From positions 1 through 36,562 of the forward strand of contig NZ_JBMGQR010000041.1 in NCBI RefSeq assembly GCF_049059935.1: 36,562 nt of DNA, given 5' to 3'. Below the pieces are notes generated by a model that was not told the DNA's origin, made no database searches, and saw nothing but the letters and a program-made list of their open reading frames with translations. The position numbers and the translations under genes were made by a program. Source of the stretch: JAURVT01 sp049059935. Lineage in GTDB: Bacteria > Actinomycetota > Actinomycetes > Propionibacteriales > Nocardioidaceae. Each line of letters opens with the position of its first letter. The first letter of the stretch is position 1. Positions 8,107-17,383 of this stretch are shown piece by piece.

Positions 8107-9156
8107 GTGGTGGACGTCGGCGAGCCCGCGACCGTGGTCCCGGTCCCCCGTCCCGGTCTGGTGCGCGAGACCGTCGGACCCGAGCGCACCGCCGTCGTGT
8201 GGTCCGACCGCCCCGTCGACGTCCTGCTCGACGCGCTCGCCGCGGCGGGCTACCTGCCCGTGCGGCTGCCACCCGCGGAGACGGCCGTCATGGCCGAGGT
8301 CACCGGCCCGCCGAGCCTGCTCCTGGTCGCCGCCGAGCACCTCGACGACGCCACCCTCGCCGCGCTCGCCGAGGTGCGTGAGCGGTCGCGGCAGACGCGC
8401 GTCGTCCTGCTGGCCGGGCCGTCCAGCGCGTCGACGCACCTGCTGACGGCCCTGCGGGTGGGCCTGTCCGAGGTGGTCGACCCCGACGACGCCGCCGCGG
8501 TCGCCGTCATCGTCGCCCCGCCCGACGACGCCGCGTCGCGCGAGCGGGTGCTGGCCATCGGCGCCCACCCCGACGACGTCGAGATCGGCTGCGGCGCCAC
8601 CCTGCTGCGCCACCGCGCGGTCGGCCAGCGGGTCAGCGTGCTCACGCTGAGCCGCGGGGCGGTCGGGGGCGACAAGGACGCGCGGCGCCGCGAGGCCGTC
8701 AACGCTGCGGTCGCGATGGGCGCCGAGCTGCTGCTCGCCGACCTCGACGACACCCGGCTGGCCGACGCGCCCGACCTGATCCCGCTGATCGAGGAGGCGG
8801 TCCGGTTGGTCGACCCCACGACGGTCTACGTCCACTCCGCGCACGACAGCCACCAGGACCACCGCGCGGTGCACGTGGCCACCGTCTCGGCGGCGCGGCG
8901 CGTGCCCGAGCTGCTCTGCTACCAGTCGCCGTCGGCCACCAACGAGTTCGCGCCCACCAGGCTGGTGCCCGTCGACGACACCGTGCACGCCAAGGTCGAC
9001 GTGCTCGCGCACTACCGCTCCCAGGCCGCCCGCCCGTACCTCGAGCCCGACCTCGTGGTCGCGGCCACGCGCTACTGGGCCCGCCAGCTCGCCCCCCGCA
9101 CCCGCTACGCCGAGCCGTTCGAGGTGCTCCGGTCCAGCGGCCCCGCCGGCGGCTGA
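8107..9156 (+). CDS. PIG-L family deacetylase with extra N-terminal domain
   Basis: 349 residues. The C-terminal part (about 147-340) is a LmbE/PIG-L zinc deacetylase: AHPDDVEIGCGA gives the zinc/catalytic His-Pro-Asp-Asp (154-157), and HDSHQDHRAVH (246-256) gives the second zinc and acid/base His. Family members remove acetyl groups from N-acetylglucosaminyl groups (mycothiol, lincosamide or other glycosides). The first about 140 residues (VVWSDRPVDVLLDALAAAGY, LLLVAAEHLDD, TRVVLLAGPS, ALRVGLSEVVDPDD) alternate beta and alpha like a response-regulator receiver domain, but the usual phospho-Asp and Lys are not clearly placed. SD GGAGGGG lies before two adjacent GTG codons (8107 and 8110). Its end is 4 nt from the convergent C39 gene. 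The substrate is unknown. Confidence 0.8.
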   Translation: MVDVGEPATVVPVPRPGLVRETVGPERTAVVWSDRPVDVLLDALAAAGYLPVRLPPAETAVMAEVTGPPSLLLVAAEHLDDATLAALAEVRERSRQTRVVLLAGPSSASTHLLTALRVGLSEVVDPDDAAAVAVIVAPPDDAASRERVLAIGAHPDDVEIGCGATLLRHRAVGQRVSVLTLSRGAVGGDKDARRREAVNAAVAMGAELLLADLDDTRLADAPDLIPLIEEAVRLVDPTTVYVHSAHDSHQDHRAVHVATVSAARRVPELLCYQSPSATNEFAPTRLVPVDDTVHAKVDVLAHYRSQAARPYLEPDLVVAATRYWARQLAPRTRYAEPFEVLRSSGPAGG

Positions 9157-9160
9157 GGCC

Positions 9161-10465
9161 TCACCAGGCCCGCTGGTCGCCCCGGTGGTGCGGCGGCAGC
9201 CGGACGCCGGGCGGCGCGTAGACGTACGAGACCCCGCCCGTCGAGCCGATCCAGACCTTCTCGAAGTTCTCGCGCGTGTAGACGTTGCGGACGGCCTGGT
9301 CCGACGACGACGCCGGGTCGTTGAGCACCGGGTCGCCGTCGGCGGTGAAGCCCACGACCACCATCAGGTGGCCGTTGGTGCCGTAGCCGGCCTCGGGCAT
9401 CTCGGCCTCCTTCCACGACAGCGAGACCACCACCGGGATGCCGCGGGCGACGAACCGCTCGACGTCGGCCAGGGAGCCGAGCCGCGTCACGAACGCCTCC
9501 AGGCCGAAGCGGTGCGCGTAGGCGGCGTTGAACGGCCAGTTGCCGGCGCCGTCGTAGGCGAAGTCCCAGGTGTGCATCGCGGCGTAGGGCACCTGCGGGT
9601 CGCCCGCGTTGGTCTCGATGCCCCGGAGCTCGGCGGCCGGCACCGGACGTCGCCAGTAGTACTGGACCATCGACGTCGAGGTGGGCGAGCACCACACCTG
9701 GCCGCCGCCGCCGAACTCCGGGTACTCGCCCTTGTGGATGTTCTGGCTGAATCGCGGCACGTCGAGCTCGACCGCACGGCCCAGGGTGAAGCGGCTCGTC
9801 GTGGGCAGCGGTCCGTCGGGCACCGCGGACGTCATGGTCGCGAGGCCGTCGAGGGTGGGCGTGGCACGCGAGCCCGCAGGGCGGAGCAGGCGGACGCGCG
9901 TCTGGTAGGCGTCGACCTGCCTGCCGTCGCGGGCGGCGAAGGTGTCGGTGTAGACGGTCGCGTCGTCGTCGCCCTGCCCGTCGACGGACGTGCGGTGGAT
10001 GTCGGCGGCCGCCATGCCCGACGTCCAGCGGCCGAGCACGTACCACTTGGTCCAGCTGCCGTCGGGGGTGCGGCCGCGGAAGGTCGTCTCGACCCAGGTG
10101 CCCGTAGGGGTGGTGGCGTTCCACGACGCGATCGCCTCGGTGGCCCCGTACGACAGGCGCCGCACCGGCGACGTCCAGGTGCCGTACTCGTAGCTGCGCG
10201 CGGTGCCGTCGCCGTACGGGTCGGTGTACGAGGTGCGCTGCCGCTCGCGCGGCGAGACCGCCAGCCCGCCACCCCGCGTGGTCACCAGCCCGTCCGCGCT
10301 GCCGCGGGCGAAGTCGCGCCGGGAGTCGTCGCGCACCAGGGTGACGTGACGGTCGCCGGTGGACGTCGCGGCGTCGGTCCGCGCGGGCGACGAGGTGAGC
10401 AGCCCGGCGGCGACGCCCGCCGCGAGCAGGAGGGCGGCGGAGCGGCGCAGCGGGGAGGTGGTCAT
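9161..10465 (-). CDS. Secreted C39-family (papain-like) cysteine peptidase
   Basis: 434 residues. A signal peptide is clear (RRSAALLLAAGVAAGLL, probable cleavage near residue 30). A beta-rich region (about 70-230; repeated YGDGTARSYEYGTW/GRTPDGSWTKW-type strands) precedes a peptidase_C39-like domain: Cys259 in QVWCSPTSTSM, His366 in GTNGHLMVVVGF and Asn/Asp382-383 in VLNDPASSSD form the expected catalytic Cys-His-Asp/Asn. Because it is exported and not fused to an ABC transporter, it is not a bacteriocin-processing exporter. Cell-wall peptide or protein cleavage is more likely but not shown. ATG 10465 has GGAGG 5 nt upstream. The next gene upstream on the same strand is the beta-lactamase (35-nt gap). 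Confidence 0.85.
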   Translation of the reverse strand: MTTSPLRRSAALLLAAGVAAGLLTSSPARTDAATSTGDRHVTLVRDDSRRDFARGSADGLVTTRGGGLAVSPRERQRTSYTDPYGDGTARSYEYGTWTSPVRRLSYGATEAIASWNATTPTGTWVETTFRGRTPDGSWTKWYVLGRWTSGMAAADIHRTSVDGQGDDDATVYTDTFAARDGRQVDAYQTRVRLLRPAGSRATPTLDGLATMTSAVPDGPLPTTSRFTLGRAVELDVPRFSQNIHKGEYPEFGGGGQVWCSPTSTSMVQYYWRRPVPAAELRGIETNAGDPQVPYAAMHTWDFAYDGAGNWPFNAAYAHRFGLEAFVTRLGSLADVERFVARGIPVVVSLSWKEAEMPEAGYGTNGHLMVVVGFTADGDPVLNDPASSSDQAVRNVYTRENFEKVWIGSTGGVSYVYAPPGVRLPPHHRGDQRAW

Positions 10466-10500
10466 GCCCGCCTCCTACCCCGCCGTGCGACGGGCCAAAC

Positions 10501-11397
10501 TCAGCGCTCCCGGTGCAGGCGCCGCACCGCGATGCGCGCGAGCTCGGCGTGGATCTGCTGGCTCGCCGGCACGTCCGGCGCCGGCAGCCGGACGAACGCC
10601 GACAGCACCAGCGGGCGTCCGCGCGGCGGCACCGCGACACCGGCGTCGTTGAACGTCACCGAGCCGCTGCCCGTCTTGTCGGCGAGCCGCCAGCCGGGCG
10701 GGAGGCCCTTGCGGAACCGGTCGTCGCTGGTGGTGTTGCGGAGCATCCAGTCGCGCAGCACCGCGCGGTCGGGGCACGACAGCGCCCGTCCCACCAGCAG
10801 CCGGGTCAGCGAGTGCGCGGCGGCGCGGGGCGTGGTGGTGTCGCGCGGGTCGCCGGGGGTGGCCTCGTTCAGCTCGGGCTCCCAGCGGTCGAGCCGCGTG
10901 CCGTCGTCGCCGAGGCTGCGCGCGAACCGGGTGATCGCCGACGGGCCGCCGAGGAGGTCGAGCAGGAGGTTGGCGGCGGTGTTGTCGCTGATCCGCACGG
11001 CGGCGTCGCAGAGCTCGCGCACGGTCATCCCCTCGTCCACGTGGAGCTCGGTGACGGGCGAGTAGTCGACGAGGTCGGCGCGCGTGTAGGTGATCCGGCG
11101 CTCGAGCACCTCGCCGCGGCGGTCGAGGTCGCGTAGCACCGCAGCGGCCAGGAGCGCCTTGAACACCGAGTGGATCGGCACCGGCTCGTCGGCGCGGTGG
11201 CTCAGGGTCGCGCGGCCGCCGACGACGCCCGCGTGGAACCCGATGGTCGCGCCGAACCTGCGCTCGAGGGCACGCACCTCGTCGACGCCGCCGCGGGGGC
11301 CGGCACCGGTGAGCAGCGCGGGGGCGGCGACGGCGAGCGGGGCCGCGGCCCCCACCTGGAGCAGGCGACGGCGGGTGAGGTCGGTGCGAGGCGTCAT
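10501..11397 (-). CDS. Class A beta-lactamase
   Basis: Serine hydrolase of 298 residues with every class A landmark: Ser77-x-x-Lys80 (HSVFKALL), Ser137-Asp-Asn139 (ISDNTAAN), Glu173-x-x-x-Asn177 in the omega loop (WEPELNEATPGDPRDTTTP) and Lys241-Thr-Gly243 (ADKTGSGS). The N-terminus has twin arginines (LTRRRLLQVG) and a hydrophobic stretch to about residue 32, so Tat export is likely. I chose ATG 11397 because it places the RR motif normally. An ATG at 11457 adds 20 residues and lies 8 nt after a TATAGC -10-like box, so a leaderless longer form is possible. The LysR gene is divergent, as in ampR-ampC or blaA layouts, which suggests regulated expression. Hydrolysis of beta-lactams is inferred from motifs. 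Confidence 0.9.
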   Translation of the reverse strand: MTPRTDLTRRRLLQVGAAAPLAVAAPALLTGAGPRGGVDEVRALERRFGATIGFHAGVVGGRATLSHRADEPVPIHSVFKALLAAAVLRDLDRRGEVLERRITYTRADLVDYSPVTELHVDEGMTVRELCDAAVRISDNTAANLLLDLLGGPSAITRFARSLGDDGTRLDRWEPELNEATPGDPRDTTTPRAAAHSLTRLLVGRALSCPDRAVLRDWMLRNTTSDDRFRKGLPPGWRLADKTGSGSVTFNDAGVAVPPRGRPLVLSAFVRLPAPDVPASQQIHAELARIAVRRLHRER

Positions 11398-11457
11398 GAC
11401 GCGGACGCTGCCAGCACCGGCGGCTTCATGTCCAAGACGGATGCGACCTGTCTCCAT

Positions 11458-11479
11458 GCCGTTCTGCTATACCTGCAGC
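11458..11479. promoter_or_regulatory. Divergent overlapping promoters, beta-lactamase / LysR
   Basis: The plus strand has TATACC (11468-11473), exactly 6 nt before the LysR GTG at 11480. The minus strand has TATAGC (11471-11466), 8 nt before an ATG at 11457. The two -10 boxes share bases, so a regulator bound here would control both directions. LysR T-N11-A boxes could not be assigned with confidence. Confidence 0.55.
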
Positions 11480-12355
11480 GTGGACCTGCTCACCCACCTG
11501 GAGACCTTCTGCGAGGTCGCCGACCAGAAGAGCTTCACCCGTGCCGCCGAGGCCCTCGGCGTGCCCCAGCCCGTCGTCAGCCGCCGGGTCGGGGCGCTCG
11601 AGCGACGTCTCGGCGGTCGGCTGCTCGTCCGCGGCCCGCGCGGCGTCGGCCTGACCGACCTCGGACGCGCGGTACTCCCCCACGCCCACGGGCTGCGCAC
11701 GCGGGCCGAGCACCTGGCCGAGGTGGCCCGCACCTTCCACGACGGCGTGGTGGTCGCGGTGCCGCCGGGCGCCGACCCCCGCGCGCTCGTGGCGGCCCGC
11801 ACGGCGGCGCACGACGCCGGGGCGGCGGCGACGTTCGTCGAGGCCGCACCGGACGCACGGGCGGCGATGCTCGCCGACGGGTCGGCGCAGGCGGCCGTCA
11901 CGGCGTGCCCACCGGACGAGGCCGACCTCGGCGCCCCGCTGGGTGCGGCGACCACCTCCCCGGACGGCGGCCGCCTGCACCTGGACGACCTGCGCCGCGG
12001 CCGTGGCGAGCGGGAGGCACGGGCCACCACGGTGCACCTGGGCGTCGAGGACGACGTCCCCTGGGTGCGCGACGCGCTGCGTCGCCACGCCGCCGGAGCA
12101 GGCCTGGCCGCGGGTCAGGTGGCGGTCGGCGGCGCGGTGCTGGCGGCCGTCACCGACGTCATCGAGCACGGCGACCTGCTGGTCGCGACGCGCGCCGAGG
12201 CCGAACGGCACGGGCTCGCGTGGCGTCCCGTCGCCGGCCTCGACCTGTGGCGCGGCTACCAGGTGACGGGCGGCGGCCCGGACGCCGAGGTGCTGCGCGC
12301 CGTCGTGCCCGCGCTGGCCCGGGCGCTCGGGCTCGCACCGGGAGCACGACGGTGA
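11480..12355 (+). CDS. LysR-family transcriptional regulator
   Basis: 291 residues from GTG 11480. The N-terminal winged HTH is typical: LETFCEVADQKSFTRAAEAL, then PQPVVSRRVGALERRLGGRLLVRG (about residues 6-50). A linker helix and an effector domain (about 90-285) follow. The effector half is Ala- and Asp-rich and weakly conserved; it may be slightly short. The start is chosen because the HTH begins at residue 2 and a -10-like TATACC lies 6 nt upstream, consistent with a leaderless message. Divergent from the class A beta-lactamase, and its stop overlaps the start of the next serine hydrolase (GTGA), so regulator and hydrolase are translationally coupled. Control of one or both hydrolases is inferred from layout. 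Confidence 0.88.
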   Translation: MDLLTHLETFCEVADQKSFTRAAEALGVPQPVVSRRVGALERRLGGRLLVRGPRGVGLTDLGRAVLPHAHGLRTRAEHLAEVARTFHDGVVVAVPPGADPRALVAARTAAHDAGAAATFVEAAPDARAAMLADGSAQAAVTACPPDEADLGAPLGAATTSPDGGRLHLDDLRRGRGEREARATTVHLGVEDDVPWVRDALRRHAAGAGLAAGQVAVGGAVLAAVTDVIEHGDLLVATRAEAERHGLAWRPVAGLDLWRGYQVTGGGPDAEVLRAVVPALARALGLAPGARR

Positions 12356-13275
12356 GCCGGCCGGTGGAGGTCGTCGGGCACGACGCCGCCGCGATGGCGG
12401 TGGCCCACGACGTGGCCGCTCGCTGGGAGGACGCCGGCCTCGGCGGGGCGCTGCTCGCCCGCAACGTCGACACCGGCGAGGAGCTGGGCTTCGACGTCGG
12501 CCGCTCGATGCCGCTCGCGTCGCTCGTCAAGCTGCCGCTCGCCCTGGTGGTGCTCGACGCGGTCGACCGCGGCCTGCTGCGCGACGGGCAGCCGGTGGAG
12601 CTGGACCCCGGGGCCCGCACCCCCGGCAGCACGGGCCTCGGCGCGTTCTCCCACCCGTGCACCGTCGCCCTCGGCGACCTGGTGGGACTCGCCGTCACGC
12701 TCAGCGACAACGCCGCGGCGGACGCCTTGTTCGACCTGGTGCCACCGGGCGAGGTCTCCGCCGCGCTGGACCGGTGGGGGCTGCCGGACGTGCGCGTGCG
12801 GCACCGGATGGCCGACCTGCACGCCGCCGCGGACGCCGTGGCCGACGACTCGCTGATGGCGCTCGAGCTCGCCGTGCGCGCGACCACCGAGGGAGGCGGC
12901 CACGTCATCTCGATGCTCGACGTCGCGCGCGCCAACTGCGGGACCGCCCGCGCGGTCGCCGACCTCGTCCAGCGGGTGTGGACCGACGAGGTCGCCACGC
13001 CGACGGCCTGCGCGCGCCTGCGTGCGCTGATGGGTCGCCAGCTGACGAGCCGGCGCATGGCCGTCGAGCTGGCCTCGGACACCGTGACGGTGAGCAGCAA
13101 GACCGGCACGTTCCTCAACGTCCGGCACGAGGCGGCGATGGTCGAGACCGCGCTCGGCGACCGGGTGGTGGTGGTCGCGCTCACCGAGTCCTCGGTGCCG
13201 GCGATGGTCTCGCCCGAGACCGACCTGGCCATCGGCCACGCCGGACGGGCGGCGCTGCGCGCCCTGCGGACCTGA
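12352..13275 (+). CDS. Beta-lactamase-fold serine hydrolase (class A-like, atypical)
   Basis: 307 residues from a GTG overlapping the LysR stop by 4 nt. The penicillin-recognising triad is present: Ser57-x-x-Lys60 (LASLVKLPLA), Ser118-Asp-Asn120 (LSDNAAAD), Lys250-Thr-Gly252 (SSKTGTF). No ExxLN omega-loop motif is visible between the SDN and KTG motifs (the region reads VRHRMADLHAAADAV and on), so deacylation as in true class A enzymes is doubtful. It has no signal peptide or membrane segment, so it is probably cytosolic, unusual for this fold. It could be a class A-like esterase/amidase or a penicillin-binding sensor. It converges with the peptide transporter gene (2-nt gap). Confidence 0.78.
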   Translation: MSRPVEVVGHDAAAMAVAHDVAARWEDAGLGGALLARNVDTGEELGFDVGRSMPLASLVKLPLALVVLDAVDRGLLRDGQPVELDPGARTPGSTGLGAFSHPCTVALGDLVGLAVTLSDNAAADALFDLVPPGEVSAALDRWGLPDVRVRHRMADLHAAADAVADDSLMALELAVRATTEGGGHVISMLDVARANCGTARAVADLVQRVWTDEVATPTACARLRALMGRQLTSRRMAVELASDTVTVSSKTGTFLNVRHEAAMVETALGDRVVVVALTESSVPAMVSPETDLAIGHAGRAALRALRT

Positions 13276-13277
13276 CG

Positions 13278-14735
13278 TCAGTCGACGCCGCGCATGAGCG
13301 CGAGGATCGGCCTGCGGGCGAGGAGGAGGGCGGCGCCGAGCACGATCGCGACGAGCCCGAGCACCCCGAAGTACGCCCGCTCGGAGTCGGCGCTGTAGAA
13401 GCCCGCGAGGGTGCCGGACATCGCCGACCCGAGCGCGACGGACAGGAAGAACAGCGCGACCATCTGGCTCTTGTAGGCGGCGGGCGCGAGCTTGGTCGAC
13501 ACCGACAGCCCCACCGGGGACAGCAGCAGCTCGGACAGCGTGAACACGAGCAGGATGCCCACGATGCCGAGGAGCGGGGCCGAGCCCGGACCGCCGCCGG
13601 CCATCGGCAGGAACAGCAGGAACGCGACGCCCATGCCGGCCGTGCCGAGGGCGAACTTGGTGGGCGTCGAGGGCTGACGGGGTCCCAGGCGCGTCCACAG
13701 GGCGGCGAACACGCCCGCGAGCACGATGATGAAGACCGGGTTGATCGAGTTCACCCAGGCCACCGGCATCGTCCAGCCGCCGATGCCGCGGTCGAGGCGC
13801 TCCTCGGCGTAGATCGGCACCACGGTGAACTGCTGCTGGTACAGCGACCAGAACGCCGCACTGGCCACGAACAGCGGGATGAACGCCCACACGCGCGAGC
13901 GCTCGACGTCGGTGACCTGCCGGCTGGTGAGGAGCAGCACGAAGTACCCGACCGAGGCGACGACGGTGAGCACCACGACGACCGTCGACAGGTTGCCGGC
14001 GGTGAGCAGGCCGGTGAGGGAGGCGACCACCACGACGACGACCGCCACGGCCGCGACGGCGATCCATCGTCCACGCTCGGCGACGGGCAGCGGGTCGGGC
14101 ACGTGGCGCGACGACGCGGGCATGCCCTTGCGGCCGATCGCGTACTGGACCAGCCCGGCGGCCATGCCGACGGCCGCGATGCCGAAGCCGACGTGGAACC
14201 CGGCGGTGTCCTGCGCCAGCCCGGTGAGCAGCGGGCCGACGAGCGCGCCCAGGTTGATGCCCATGTAGAACAGCGAGAACCCGGCGTCGCGGCGCGGGTC
14301 GTCGGCCTCGTAGAGCTCGCCGACGATCGTCGTCGCGTTGGCCTTGAGGCCGCCGCTGCCGAACGCCACGCACACCAGGCCCACGCCGACGCCGACCAGG
14401 CCCGGCAGCACCGCCAGGGCCACGTGGCCGACCATGATCAGCGCCGCGCTCGCGAACAGCGTCCGCTCCGAGCCGAGCACCCGGTCGGCGAGCCACGCGC
14501 CGAGGATCGTCGACAGGTAGACCAGGCCGCCGTAGGCGCCGACGATGCTCGTCGCCGACGACTGCGGCAGGCCCAGTCCCCCGTCCGCGACCGAGAAGTA
14601 CAGGTACAGCGCGAGGATCGCCTGCATCCCGTAGAAGGAGAACCGCTCCCACATCTCCACCCCGAACAGGTGGGCGAGCGGGCGGGGCTGGCCGAGGAAC
14701 GTCGCCTCGTCGCGGGGCTGCTGCGTCGTGGTCAC
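13278..14735 (-). CDS. POT/PTR family proton-coupled di-/tripeptide transporter
   Basis: 485 residues, many hydrophobic helices (about 12-14). The family signature E27xxE30R31FSFYGM lies in the first helix, where the glutamates and arginine couple protons. The PTR2 signature FYMGINLGALVGP is in the fifth helix region. Length and order match bacterial DtpT-like symporters that import di- and tripeptides across the cytoplasmic membrane. The start is GTG 14735 with a weak SD (GACGAG). A TTGTCG-17-CATCGT promoter-like pair ends 8 nt before the start, so the leader may be very short. The M14 carboxypeptidase gene lies just upstream (55-nt gap), a plausible partner that frees peptides or amino acids outside the cell. 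Confidence 0.92.
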   Translation of the reverse strand: MTTTQQPRDEATFLGQPRPLAHLFGVEMWERFSFYGMQAILALYLYFSVADGGLGLPQSSATSIVGAYGGLVYLSTILGAWLADRVLGSERTLFASAALIMVGHVALAVLPGLVGVGVGLVCVAFGSGGLKANATTIVGELYEADDPRRDAGFSLFYMGINLGALVGPLLTGLAQDTAGFHVGFGIAAVGMAAGLVQYAIGRKGMPASSRHVPDPLPVAERGRWIAVAAVAVVVVVVASLTGLLTAGNLSTVVVVLTVVASVGYFVLLLTSRQVTDVERSRVWAFIPLFVASAAFWSLYQQQFTVVPIYAEERLDRGIGGWTMPVAWVNSINPVFIIVLAGVFAALWTRLGPRQPSTPTKFALGTAGMGVAFLLFLPMAGGGPGSAPLLGIVGILLVFTLSELLLSPVGLSVSTKLAPAAYKSQMVALFFLSVALGSAMSGTLAGFYSADSERAYFGVLGLVAIVLGAALLLARRPILALMRGVD

Positions 14736-14790
14736 GTCTCGTCACGATGCCACTGGTTGCACGGTGCGACAAGTCGACCGGCGACCCCCG

Positions 14791-16122
14791 TCAGGTGCAG
14801 GGAACGGGGGTCCCGTCGACGAGGTTGGCCGAGGCACGCGCGTCGAGGAGCAGGGCGGCCACCGCGCGTCCGGGCTGGCCGAGGCTCACCCGGCGCCCGT
14901 CACCGTCGCGCGTGGAGGCGATGCCCTGGAGCGCCAGGGTGCGGCTGACGGTCTGGAACTGCGCCGCCGTCAGGCGGTAGGCGCACGGCGGGCTGAGCTC
15001 GACCTCGCTGCGCCCCGGCAGCTCGTTGTCGGCGCCGGCGAACGCGAGCGTGCCGCCGCCGGTGCGTCCGAGCTCGGTGGCGGTGGTCGCGGCGCGGGCG
15101 GTGGCGCGGGCAACCTTCGCGCGGTTCTCGCGCAGGAAGTCGATCGAGGCGCGCGCCGACACCAGCTGGGTGTCGACGCGGCGGTTGTCGACCGCAACCT
15201 GGTCGGTCTCCTCGGCCGCGGTGGTGGGGTCCTGGTTGGCCTCGACGAGGATGCCGAGCGAGTGCCGCAGGCCGGCGGTGTTGCGCAGGATCCGCTCGTC
15301 GCCGTCGCCCGCGACCTGGGCGACGGGCTCGCCGTCCTCGTCGTACCAGATGCCGTACACGCCGTTGGTGTAGCCGGCGTCGAGCACCTGCGCCGAGACG
15401 TAGTCCTCGTTGAGCGTCACCGACTCGTCGTGCACGGCGTCGTCGACGTTGCGGTTGCGCGGCCAGAGGTTGATCAGCTGGCGGTCGTAGACCTCGGGCG
15501 TCTCGCCGAACTCGTGGAGGTCGTGGACGAGGTCGGGCTTGCGGTCGCGGATGACGCGGGCCAGCGCCTGCGTCTCGGCGGTGGCGAGCGCGAGGTGGTC
15601 GCGGTTGATGTCGACACCGGCGGCGTTCTGGCGGGTGTTCGCCGCGGTGCCGTCCGGGTTGGCGCTCGGCACGAACATCACCGTGGTGGAGGCCAGGAAG
15701 CGCCTGGTCGCCGGCGAGGTGTCGTACGCGAGGTCGCGGGCGAGCTGCAGGCACGCCTCGCGTCCCGACGGCTCGTCGCCGTGCTGGCTGCACGTGAAGA
15801 GCACCGACGAGCGGGACGCGACCTGCTCGGCCGTCCGCGGCCGGGGGTCGCCCAGCGTCACCAGCTGGAGGGGACGCCCCTGGGCGGTGCGGCCGACGGT
15901 CTCCAGGCCTACCCGCGCGCTGGCGGCGTCGAGCGCGCGCAGGAAGCGCTGCTCCTCGGGCTGGGTGGTCCAGCCGTCACCGCCCCGCTGCTCGAAGCCG
16001 GTGGTCGGCGCGGCCGCCGCGGTCGGGGCGGCCGAGGCGCCGGTTGCGGCCAGCAGGCCGGGGACGACGAGGGCGGCCGCGGCGGCGGCCACCAGGGTGC
16101 GGGTGCGGTGACGGAGGCTCAT
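14791..16122 (-). CDS. Secreted M14-family zinc carboxypeptidase
   Basis: 443 residues. Signal peptide: basic start RHRTRTL, hydrophobic run to about residue 26, ASA cleavage near 29-31. Zinc and catalytic residues fit M14: His114 and Glu117 (SQHGDEPSGRE), substrate-binding NPDG (155-158) and INRDH (Asn173, Arg174), third zinc ligand His203 in HDLHEFGE, and the general-base Glu294 in ILVEANQD. An additional C-terminal region (about 320-443) follows, without a recognised domain. It would trim C-terminal amino acids from extracellular peptides. The tsaD gene lies 47 nt upstream on the same strand. Confidence 0.88.
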   Translation of the reverse strand: MSLRHRTRTLVAAAAAALVVPGLLAATGASAAPTAAAAPTTGFEQRGGDGWTTQPEEQRFLRALDAASARVGLETVGRTAQGRPLQLVTLGDPRPRTAEQVASRSSVLFTCSQHGDEPSGREACLQLARDLAYDTSPATRRFLASTTVMFVPSANPDGTAANTRQNAAGVDINRDHLALATAETQALARVIRDRKPDLVHDLHEFGETPEVYDRQLINLWPRNRNVDDAVHDESVTLNEDYVSAQVLDAGYTNGVYGIWYDEDGEPVAQVAGDGDERILRNTAGLRHSLGILVEANQDPTTAAEETDQVAVDNRRVDTQLVSARASIDFLRENRAKVARATARAATTATELGRTGGGTLAFAGADNELPGRSEVELSPPCAYRLTAAQFQTVSRTLALQGIASTRDGDGRRVSLGQPGRAVAALLLDARASANLVDGTPVPCT

Positions 16123-16169
16123 GGACCGTCCCTACCCCGTCGCGAACCGGGGCAAACCCCACAGAACGG

Positions 16170-17213
<1,044 letters not shown>

Positions 17214-17260
17214 AGGCCACATTGTGCCTCGCACGGGCGGGTCGACGCCGTCCGGCCCGG

Positions 17261-17338
17261 GGTGTCGGATTCCCAGGTGAACCTGGGAGTCCGACGACAC
17301 CACGGAGAACTTCCCGAGGTGTCGTCGGTTCTCCGTGG
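17261..17338. repeat. Interleaved palindromes (A-B-A'-B') plus upstream hairpin
   Basis: Three pairings are visible. C: 17263-17278 with 17281-17296 (14 Watson-Crick pairs plus two wobbles around a GA centre). A: CCGACGACACC (17291-17301) with GGTGTCGTCGG (17318-17328), 11 bp. B: CCACGGAGAAC (17300-17310) with GTTCTCCGTGG (17328-17338), 11 bp. A and B are interleaved, a pseudoknot order, and C competes with A. The region lies between divergent tsaD and the aldo/keto reductase, upstream of both likely start sites. No gene is seen in the surrounding 170 bp. Confidence 0.85.
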
Positions 17339-17371
17339 GAGGTGGGACGGGTGGGGCGGCCGGGACGCTCG

Positions 17372-17383
17372 TAGCCTGGCCGC
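17372..17383 (+). promoter_or_regulatory. Leaderless promoter of the aldo/keto reductase
   Basis: TAGCCT (17372-17377) followed by exactly 6 nt and ATG 17384; no SD. This fits transcription starting at the A of the start codon. Confidence 0.65.

Noticed and set aside
12256..14772. 838-codon minus-strand frame over the POT gene and serine hydrolase
   Set aside because: Arg/Pro/Gly-rich without motifs; real genes in other frames explain the region.
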